Origin: Dictyoglomus sp. NZ13-RE01 | GTDB taxonomy: Bacteria > Dictyoglomota > Dictyoglomia > Dictyoglomales > Dictyoglomaceae | Length of the DNA stretch: 64,000 bases | Direction: 5' to 3' | Assembly: GCA_002878375.1 (NCBI GenBank) | Contig: NIRF01000001.1 | Coordinates: 171,931-235,930, forward strand | In this document: positions 57,599-64,000 of the stretch, in pieces | Layout of the letters: the number at the start of each line of letters is the position of its first letter | Position numbering within the stretch: position 1 is the first letter of the stretch | Translations under genes and position numbers: made by a program | The notes under the pieces: model-generated | Database searches by the model: none | Seen by the model: only the letters and a program-made list of their open reading frames with translations | Told to the model about the DNA's origin: nothing

Positions 57599-59924
57599 GG
57601 ATCTTTACCTTTTTATTTTCAATATTTTTTCTCAAAGGAGAATATTCTTCTTTCTCTAAATTTGGATCTTCATTTAAAATCTCAAAGGCTTCTTTTCTTG
57701 CGATTTCAAGAATTCTAAGATCCCTTGTTAAATCAGTAAGTTTTAAATCTGGAAGCCCATGCTGTTTTGTTCCAAGAAATTCACCAGGACCACGTAACTC
57801 CAAATCCTTGTTAGCAATAACAAATCCATCATTTGTCTTAACAAAGATTCCCAATCTCTCTTTTACATCTTCAGAGCTTAGATTTGCTATAAGAAAACAC
57901 AAAGATTGAGTCTCACCTCTTCCTATTCTACCTCTCAATTGATGAAGTTGGGCAAGTCCAAACCTATGAGCATCCTCTATAACCATAACCGATGCATTAG
58001 GAACATCTACACCTACCTCAATAACTGTAGTAGCCACTAATATTTGAATTTTTCCCTGTCTAAATTCTTCCATGATCCTAACTCTCTCTTCCCTTGGCAC
58101 AAGTCCATGGATTAATCCAATATTAAAATTTGGGAAAAACTTTTTCAGTCTTTCATAAATTTTTGTGGCAGATTCTGCCTCTATCTTTTCTGATTCTTCT
58201 ATTGTTGGACAAACCACATAAGCCTGTTTTCCAGCCAAAATTTCCTTTCCAAGTAGTTCATAAACCTTCTTCCTTTCGGAAGAAGAGAATAAATATGTAC
58301 TTACTGGTTTTCTTCCAGGTGGTAACATATCAATAACTGAAACATCAAGCTCACCATATATGGTTAAGGCTAAGGTTCTTGGAATAGGAGTTGCGGTCAT
58401 GACTAATAGATGTGGATTATCTCCCTTTTCCCATAATTGAGTCCTTTGTATAACTCCAAACTTGTGTTGCTCATCAATGATAACTAAAGCTAATTTTTTG
58501 AATTTTACTTCCTCCTGAATTAAAGCATGGGTACCTATGACAATAGGTAAAGTACCATTTCTTAAAGATTCCAGTATATATCTTCTTTCTTTTTTTGATG
58601 TACTGCCTGTTAAAAGAGCAATCTCTATACCATATTTCATAAACATAGGGAACAACCTATTATAATGCTGTTCTGCCAAAATTTCTGTTGGTGCCATATA
58701 GGCGGATTGATACCCATTCTCTACTGCAAGTAGCATAGCAAGTGCAGCGACTATGGTCTTACCAGAACCAACATCACCCTGAAGAAGCCTATGCATGGGT
58801 CTTCCAGAAGCAAGATCCACTTTTATCTCTTCCCAGACCCTTTCTTGAGCAGGAGTTAATTTAAAGGGTAGATCTTCAATAAATTTTTTAACTAAAGGTG
58901 TATCTGTTTTAAAAACAGGAGCATTGCAAAATTCAATCTCTTTCTTTTTTTGTACCAAAAGAATCTGCATCAAAAGAAGTTCCTCAAAAACAAGCCTTTT
59001 AGTGGCACTTCCCATTAATAGGAAGGATGTAGGAAAATGCTTCTCAAATACACTAATAGGCTTATCCATTAAATTGTATTTTTCTTTCAATCTTGGTGGC
59101 AAATTATCTTCTATAAAGGGAGCGTACTGGTTCAATACATCATATATTAACTGTCTCATAACCTTTTGAGACAGACCTTCAGTTAAAGAATAGATAGGAA
59201 CAATTCTCCCTACATGTAAAGTTTCCTCTTTTCCTTCCTCCAATATTTCATATTCTGGATTCTCTATCTCAAGGTATCTGTATCCTTTTTGTACAATTCC
59301 AGAGAGTAAAATTTCTGAACCGATAGGAATATTTTTCTTTATAAATTTTTGATTGTACCAAATAGCATAAATAAAACTTGATCCATCTGTTAATTTGGCA
59401 CGAAGTATAGGTATACCTTTATACGGTGTTTTTCCCTCCTCATAATCAATTACTTTTACCCTTAAAGTGACTTTTTCCCCTATTCCTACTTGTGATATCC
59501 TTTTTAAACGGGATCGATCATCATAGTCTCTTGGATAGTAATATATTAAATCCTCTAAGGTATGTATCTCTAACTTCTCCAGTAGTTTTGCCCTTTTTGG
59601 ACCAACCCCTTTTATAAACTGGACAGGTTTTTGGAAGAAATCCTCATCGGTATAGTATTCAATAGCTAAATCAAGAATATCAAAAATTTGGGATATAGCT
59701 TTTTTTCTCTCTTCTAAGTTTTTTTCAGAATAACCAGTGATTAACTCCAATACTTTTGAAGTCCAATATCCTTTCCATTGAGGAAATTGATTAATAATAG
59801 CTTTGGTTGTTTTTTCTAAACCATATTTTATGCTTTTATCGGAATAATTAGTAGAAATTTCGTTCTCTAATATTTCCTTTAATCTTTTTAGTAATTTTAT
59901 GCGATCTTTACTGAGAACATTCAT
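57588..59924 (-). CDS. recG: ATP-dependent DNA helicase RecG
   Basis: 778 residues. Helicase Walker A GDVGSGKT is at 383-390, motif II DEQH, and RGRIGRGE motif VI are present, with the wedge (OB-fold) domain at about 150-240. Residues 1-105 are an N-terminal extension absent from short RecGs (about 690 aa), like that of Thermotoga-type RecG. It remodels stalled forks. It overlaps the FakA-like gene by four bases. Confidence 0.96.
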   Translation of the reverse strand: MNVLSKDRIKLLKRLKEILENEISTNYSDKSIKYGLEKTTKAIINQFPQWKGYWTSKVLELITGYSEKNLEERKKAISQIFDILDLAIEYYTDEDFFQKPVQFIKGVGPKRAKLLEKLEIHTLEDLIYYYPRDYDDRSRLKRISQVGIGEKVTLRVKVIDYEEGKTPYKGIPILRAKLTDGSSFIYAIWYNQKFIKKNIPIGSEILLSGIVQKGYRYLEIENPEYEILEEGKEETLHVGRIVPIYSLTEGLSQKVMRQLIYDVLNQYAPFIEDNLPPRLKEKYNLMDKPISVFEKHFPTSFLLMGSATKRLVFEELLLMQILLVQKKKEIEFCNAPVFKTDTPLVKKFIEDLPFKLTPAQERVWEEIKVDLASGRPMHRLLQGDVGSGKTIVAALAMLLAVENGYQSAYMAPTEILAEQHYNRLFPMFMKYGIEIALLTGSTSKKERRYILESLRNGTLPIVIGTHALIQEEVKFKKLALVIIDEQHKFGVIQRTQLWEKGDNPHLLVMTATPIPRTLALTIYGELDVSVIDMLPPGRKPVSTYLFSSSERKKVYELLGKEILAGKQAYVVCPTIEESEKIEAESATKIYERLKKFFPNFNIGLIHGLVPREERVRIMEEFRQGKIQILVATTVIEVGVDVPNASVMVIEDAHRFGLAQLHQLRGRIGRGETQSLCFLIANLSSEDVKERLGIFVKTNDGFVIANKDLELRGPGEFLGTKQHGLPDLKLTDLTRDLRILEIARKEAFEILNEDPNLEKEEYSPLRKNIENKKVKILAP

Positions 59925-61558
59925 TCTAACCCTAAGTAGTAATAGTAAAAGGGTTGTCCACCATACATTAATTCAATAGTTAAATTGGGATATGTTTCTG
60001 TTAATTTATTATAAAGTTTTTCCGCCTCTTCTTTACTAACTTCCTTCCCATAATACAAAGTAATAAGCTCTATTTTTTTCTCCTGGTTAATAATGTTATT
60101 AATTAGATTTATAACTACTTCTTCTATACTTTTACCAACATACACTATTTTATCATCAACTATACCTAATATATCTCCTTCACTAATAGAAAAGCCATTT
60201 ATATTTGAATCTCTAATGGCTTTAGTTACTTCACCTACTCTTATCTTATTAATGCTATTTTCAAATTTACTCTTTATTTGTTCAATGGAATCCCTTGGAT
60301 TATATTCTATTAATGCTCTTATCCCCTCTAAAACATGCTTTGTCGGAATTATTATAACCTTGTCATTATATAACTTTTCTACTTGTTGAGCTGCTAATAT
60401 AACATTCTTGTTATTTGGAAATAGAAAGATTTTTTTTGCATTTACCTGCTCAATAGCACTAATCAATGATTCTACACTGGGATTTAGTGTTTGACCACCA
60501 TTTATAATGTAATCAACAGAAAAGCTTCTAAATATTTCATTTATTCCATCTCCCCATGAAACTACCACAAATCCAATCTCTTTTTCTTCCTTCTTTTTTG
60601 TGGCTTGAGAATCTATCTCTTTTCTAATTCTCTCCTCATGCTGTTCCGCCATATTGTCTATTTTTATTCTTGATAGGCTTCCAAATTGTAGAGCTTTATC
60701 CAAAACCTTTCCAGGATTATTTGTATGTATGTGGACCTTTAACATTCCAGGAGCCTCTGCAGTTACGATACTATCTCCTTGCGATTGCAAGAAACTTTTG
60801 AATTCTGAAAAATCGACATTTTCCTGAGATACAATGACAAACTCTGTACAATACTGATATGTAAGAACCTGTTTTTCAATTACCTCTAACTCAGGTCTTT
60901 CTTTTATTAGTGTCTCTTCCTTCTCAACCTTTATTCTTTCTCCTAATAGTCCCCTATAGAATCCTTCCCAAAAATAAACAAGTCCTTGTCCACCTGCATC
61001 TACGACTTGGGCTTCTTTTAAAATTGGCAAAAGATTAGGAGTATTTAAAAGGGCTTCTTTTGCTTTTTCCAACATTCTCCTTGTTATTTCTACAATATCT
61101 TTTGTATCCTTAAGGGAGCGTGTTGCTTCTTTAACTCCTTCTCTAAGTACTGTAAGAATTGTTCCCTCTGTTGGTTTTAATACTGCTCTATAGGCAACCT
61201 TAGTTGCTTCTTGCCAAGCCTTTACCCATGTAATTGCATCTACTTTTTCTTTGTCCCTTATATACTCTGCGAATCCTCTTATTATCTGAGAAAGAATAAC
61301 ACCTGAATTTCCCCTTGCTCCCATAAGTGAGCCTTTTATTGCAGATTCTGCAACGTTTTTCAAGGTTTTAACTTTTTGCTTTTTAATTTCATTAAGGGTT
61401 GATTTTAATGTATATAACATGTTTGTGCCTGTATCTCCATCGGGTACAGGAAAAACATTTAATAAATCAACCTCTTCCCTATGTAGTTCCAATTGATTTA
61501 CTGCATTTTCAAATAAACTTTCTAATAATTCTCCATTTATCTCCAATACCTTTTGCAA
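59921..61558 (-). CDS. DAK2-domain protein, FakA-like fatty acid kinase
   Basis: 545 residues. The N-terminal DhaL-type domain has [12 protein letters not shown] (37-48, metal-binding Asp) and [17 protein letters not shown], with [11 protein letters not shown] as the third motif. A middle domain and a C-terminal DegV-like part complete the YloV/FakA layout. FakA phosphorylates exogenous fatty acids bound to FakB (DegV) proteins; no fakB is adjacent. The acyl-phosphate product would feed PlsY, encoded here. Confidence 0.93.
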   Translation of the reverse strand: MQKVLEINGELLESLFENAVNQLELHREEVDLLNVFPVPDGDTGTNMLYTLKSTLNEIKKQKVKTLKNVAESAIKGSLMGARGNSGVILSQIIRGFAEYIRDKEKVDAITWVKAWQEATKVAYRAVLKPTEGTILTVLREGVKEATRSLKDTKDIVEITRRMLEKAKEALLNTPNLLPILKEAQVVDAGGQGLVYFWEGFYRGLLGERIKVEKEETLIKERPELEVIEKQVLTYQYCTEFVIVSQENVDFSEFKSFLQSQGDSIVTAEAPGMLKVHIHTNNPGKVLDKALQFGSLSRIKIDNMAEQHEERIRKEIDSQATKKKEEKEIGFVVVSWGDGINEIFRSFSVDYIINGGQTLNPSVESLISAIEQVNAKKIFLFPNNKNVILAAQQVEKLYNDKVIIIPTKHVLEGIRALIEYNPRDSIEQIKSKFENSINKIRVGEVTKAIRDSNINGFSISEGDILGIVDDKIVYVGKSIEEVVINLINNIINQEKKIELITLYYGKEVSKEEAEKLYNKLTETYPNLTIELMYGGQPFYYYYLGLE

Positions 61559-61559
61559 G

Positions 61560-61994
61560 CTAACCTTCCTCCCAATTAAATGTTTCTTCTTTTTTATCCT
61601 CCATAACTCTTATTCCCCATACATTCACATTAATTTCTTTTATTGATAAGCCAGTTATTCTCTCCAAATTCCATTTTACTCTTTCCATAACATTATGAGC
61701 AACCTCTGGAATTCTCACTCCATAAGCAACAATTACATAAAGCTCTATGATTAATCCCTCTTCAGTTACATGGACTTGAACCCCTTTATTTATCTCTTCT
61801 AAATGGAGGAGTTCTGATATTCCATCCATTATACTTCTAACAGCCATTCCTACTATACCATAGCTTTGCAATGCAGAAAGACTTGCCAATGTAGCAATGG
61901 CATTCTCTGAGATTTCCACCCAGCCAATCTCTGTATAGTACCTTTGAGAAGATTTATTTCCAGTCTTATATATATAATCTCGGATCCAACGCAT
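61560..61994 (-). CDS. Asp23/YloU-family protein
   Basis: 144 residues. GWVEISENAIATLASLSALQ and the INVNVWGIRV end match the Asp23/DUF322 family, found as yloU next to yloV (fakA) in Firmicutes. The start is not certain: ATG 61994 overlaps oppC by 29 bases with only AAGAG near it, and gives an unusually long N-terminus before the family's typical TEIG start. One base separates it from the FakA-like gene. Confidence 0.88.
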   Translation of the reverse strand: MRWIRDYIYKTGNKSSQRYYTEIGWVEISENAIATLASLSALQSYGIVGMAVRSIMDGISELLHLEEINKGVQVHVTEEGLIIELYVIVAYGVRIPEVAHNVMERVKWNLERITGLSIKEINVNVWGIRVMEDKKEETFNWEEG

Positions 61995-62850
61995 CTCTTA
62001 AACCATCCCCTAAAAGATTAAAGCCAAAAACTACTATCATAATGACAACACCTGGGGCTACAGGATACCACCATCTACTCCTCAAATAAGCTAATCCAGC
62101 CTGCACCATAGAGCCCCAACTTGGAGTTGGTGCCTGCACACCTAAGCCAAGAAAACTTAACCCAGCCTCTAACATGATCATACCGCCCATTCCTAAAGTA
62201 GCCTCAATGATTATTGGAGATAAAGCATTGGGAAGAATATGTCTAAATAGAATTCTCCATGTTGATGCACCAATTGCTTTTGCACTGGCAATAAAATCTC
62301 TTTCTCTTAAACTCAATACTTGTCCTCTAACAATTCTTGAGACGCCCGCCCATCCTATAAGAGCCACCGCTATGTATAAATTTTGAATGCCTGTTCCTAA
62401 GGTTGCCACTACCGCTATAACGAAAAGAAGAAAAGGAAAGGCAAAAAGAATTTCTACTATTCTCATTATAAGATCATCAATCCATCCGCCATAATATCCT
62501 GCAATTAGTCCCATAACAGTTCCTAAGGAGATGGATATAATCTGAGCAAAAAAGGCAATTTGAAGAGAGGTACGAGCCCCATGGATTAGTCTACTTAGTA
62601 TGTCTCTACCAAACTCGTCAGTTCCTAAAATATGTTCTCTGTTTGGAGGAAGTAGGGATTTGGACAAATCTACTTGTAGAGGATCGTAAGGAGCAATATG
62701 GGGAGCAAATAGAGCAACAATGACAAAAACTAATACTATAATAAAGCCAACAATCGCTAATTTATTCTTAATTAATCTTTTTATAGCAATTCTCCATAAG
62801 CTTCTTGGTTTTCTAACTCCCTGACTTTTCATAACATTTTCTACGGCCAT
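61966..62850 (-). CDS. oppC: Peptide ABC transporter permease (OppC/DppC)
   Basis: 294 residues. An N-terminal cytoplasmic tail and helix, then a BPD_transp_1 domain with five more helices. YDPLQVDLSKSLLPPNREHILGTDEFGRD and EAGLSFLGLGVQAPTPSWGSM are diagnostic. GGAGG precedes the ATG. It pairs with OppB just upstream. Confidence 0.95.
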   Translation of the reverse strand: MAVENVMKSQGVRKPRSLWRIAIKRLIKNKLAIVGFIIVLVFVIVALFAPHIAPYDPLQVDLSKSLLPPNREHILGTDEFGRDILSRLIHGARTSLQIAFFAQIISISLGTVMGLIAGYYGGWIDDLIMRIVEILFAFPFLLFVIAVVATLGTGIQNLYIAVALIGWAGVSRIVRGQVLSLRERDFIASAKAIGASTWRILFRHILPNALSPIIIEATLGMGGMIMLEAGLSFLGLGVQAPTPSWGSMVQAGLAYLRSRWWYPVAPGVVIMIVVFGFNLLGDGLRDALDPRLYI

Positions 62851-62864
62851 TTATTAAAACCTCC

Positions 62865-63794
62865 TTATTCATAACGAATCCTTGGATCAATAAGTGCATA
62901 CGAAATATCTACAACCAAATTTGCAATAATATAGATAAAAGCAATAAATAATACTGTACCCTGAATAATAGGAAGGTCTCTATCCAGAATCCCTTGCACA
63001 GTTAATCTACCAAGACCTGGCCAAGCAAAAATGGTCTCTGTCAATACTGCTCCGGTTAAAAGATCACCAACAACCATACCTGCATAGGTAACAACAGGTA
63101 TAAGTGCATTTCTCAAAGCATGTTTAAATATAACTAATCTTTCGGGCACTCCCTTTGCCCTTGCTGTAATAATATATTCTTGCCTTATAACTTCTAACAT
63201 TGATGACCTTGCGAGTCGAGCAAAATAAGCAGCAGGTCTTGTTCCTAAAGCAATTGCAGGAAGCACGACCGCCTTTAACCCATATTCACTTATGTATCCT
63301 CCTAAAGGGAACCATCCCAAATTATAACTAAAAATCAATAAAAGAATAATACCAACCCAATAAACAGGGGCAGATACCCCTAATAAAGCAATAACCATGG
63401 CTGTATAATCAAACACAGAATACTGTTTTACTGCGGATATGATTCCTGCAGTAACTCCAAGTCCAATAGCAATAATAAAAGCAAATAAAGCCAAAACTAT
63501 AGTAGCCTTAAATCTTTCTAAAATAGATTCTAATACTGGAATATTTGTTTTAAATGATCTTCCAAAATCAAGCCTTATTATTCTACCTAAAAATAAAAAA
63601 TATTGAATATACCAAGGTCTATCTAATCCCCAACTCTTTCTAATCTGTTCTAATACTTCGGGATCTGCACGTTGTCCTGCAATTAATCGGGCTGGATCTC
63701 CAGGAGCAATATAAAATAACGCAAATGTAATCAATGTAACTCCAATAAATACTGGTATTGCTTGAATTAATCTTCTTATTAGATATCTATACAA
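62865..63794 (-). CDS. oppB: Peptide ABC transporter permease (OppB/DppB)
   Basis: 309 residues, six helices. The N-terminal RRLIQAIPVFIGVTLITF and TETIFAWPGLGRL motifs identify OppB/DppB. It starts at TTG 63794 with GGAGGAG about nine bases upstream. The binding-protein gene precedes it after a palindromic gap; the ATPases OppD and OppF are encoded about 26 kb away. Confidence 0.95.
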   Translation of the reverse strand: MYRYLIRRLIQAIPVFIGVTLITFALFYIAPGDPARLIAGQRADPEVLEQIRKSWGLDRPWYIQYFLFLGRIIRLDFGRSFKTNIPVLESILERFKATIVLALFAFIIAIGLGVTAGIISAVKQYSVFDYTAMVIALLGVSAPVYWVGIILLLIFSYNLGWFPLGGYISEYGLKAVVLPAIALGTRPAAYFARLARSSMLEVIRQEYIITARAKGVPERLVIFKHALRNALIPVVTYAGMVVGDLLTGAVLTETIFAWPGLGRLTVQGILDRDLPIIQGTVLFIAFIYIIANLVVDISYALIDPRIRYE

Positions 63795-63822
63795 CTCTTA
63801 TCTCTCCTCCTTCTATATAATT

Positions 63823-63848
63823 TCAGGAGGGGAAATTTCCCCTCCTGA
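63823..63848 (-). promoter_or_regulatory. Perfect 26-base palindrome between oppA-like and oppB genes
   Basis: TCAGGAGGGGAAA is followed directly by its exact reverse complement. As RNA it folds into a hairpin of about 11 bp with a small A/U loop. It sits 11 bases after the binding-protein stop and contains no U-tract, so RNA 3'-end protection or partial attenuation is more likely than full termination. It is the third such element in this window. Confidence 0.75.
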
Positions 63849-63859
63849 GACAAGATAAA

Positions 63860-64000
63860 TTATTTCTTAGATAACCAAACAACTCTATATCTTACACCGG
63901 AAAGTCCTGTTAATGGATCTACATACAATCCATGGACCCATGGTTGATATATTGGTTGAGAAACGTAGTAGTAAATAGGTACAATAGGCATATCCTCTAA
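63860..64000 (-). CDS. Oligopeptide-binding protein, C-terminal end (partial)
   Basis: The last 46 codons run from the window edge to TAA at 63860-63862. They read DMPIVPIYYYVSQPIYQPWVHGL, then DPLTGLSGVRYRVVWLSKK, typical of the C-terminus of SBP_bac_5 (OppA/DppA) proteins. It is the first gene of the oppABC unit; the remainder is outside the window. Confidence 0.85.
   Translation of the reverse strand, partial: LEDMPIVPIYYYVSQPIYQPWVHGLYVDPLTGLSGVRYRVVWLSKK

Noticed and set aside
1..64000. CRISPR array, rRNA operon, insertion sequence, prophage or replication origin
   Set aside because: No regularly spaced repeats, rRNA-like stretches, transposase, integrase or phage genes, or DnaA-box cluster were seen by eye. 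Genes are housekeeping or accessory chromosomal types with uniform base use.

Overview
The window is one compact stretch of a low-G+C (roughly one-third G+C by eye), Lys/Glu/Ile-rich bacterial chromosome. Genes abut or overlap by 1-50 bases almost everywhere, and no untranslated gap reaches 300 bases. Gene content and protein style resemble a deep-branching anaerobic thermophile, most likely Dictyoglomus or a relative. This is inferred from low G+C, Firmicute-like gene order, an LL-diaminopimelate aminotransferase and many peptide and sugar ABC transporters; no 16S or other marker was available to confirm it.

Layout. (1) 1-1664: the end of an FAD-dependent dehydrogenase meets an opposing YtcJ-type amidohydrolase. 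(2) 1.7-13.2 kb, plus strand: one long operon-like run of a PerR/Fur regulator, a membrane diguanylate cyclase, a PdtaS-like histidine kinase, miaB, mutS, mutL, miaA, dapL and hflX. (3) 13.2-18.8 kb, minus: a carbohydrate ABC importer (binding protein and two permeases) followed by a YesM/YesN-type two-component pair. (4) 18.9-37.1 kb: a DUF72 gene, then a type IV pilus/type II secretion-like locus. Its small plus-strand arm holds a broken PilX-like gene, a one-helix protein and a prepilin. Its large minus-strand arm runs oppD-oppF-gatC-gatA-gatB-pilB-pilC-HEPN-MNT-pilin-(terminator)-minor pilins-pilMN-pilO-pilP. (5) 37.2-47.1 kb, minus: tRNA-Leu(GAG), recA, plsY, der, ispH, two plsC-type acyltransferases and a BmpA/Nup-type nucleoside ABC importer. 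(6) 47.1-56.0 kb, minus: ftsK, rnj, dapA, dapB, an M16 peptidase, pnp and rpsO. (7) 56.1-62 kb, minus: a coiled-coil protein, coaD, rsmD, recG, a FakA-like kinase and an Asp23 protein. (8) 62-64 kb: oppC, oppB and the tail of an oligopeptide-binding protein.

How the parts connect. dapA, dapB and dapL would supply three steps of lysine/diaminopimelate synthesis by the aminotransferase route. The pilus motor ATPase has a tandem N-terminal repeat of the type that binds cyclic di-GMP, and a diguanylate cyclase with an intact GGDEF and I-site lies elsewhere in the window. A HEPN/MNT (HepT/MntA-like) pair sits inside the pilus operon.

The most interesting observations are: a PilM-PilN fusion; a prepilin carrying a C-terminal lamin-tail-like domain; a HepT-like protein whose target Tyr is Phe; a frameshifted and stop-interrupted PilX-like gene; three genes with an extended -10 placed exactly six bases before an ATG and no Shine-Dalgarno (probable leaderless mRNAs); perfect hairpins after each of the three substrate-binding-protein genes; and a hairpin at the predicted extreme 5' end of the rpsO-pnp transcript.
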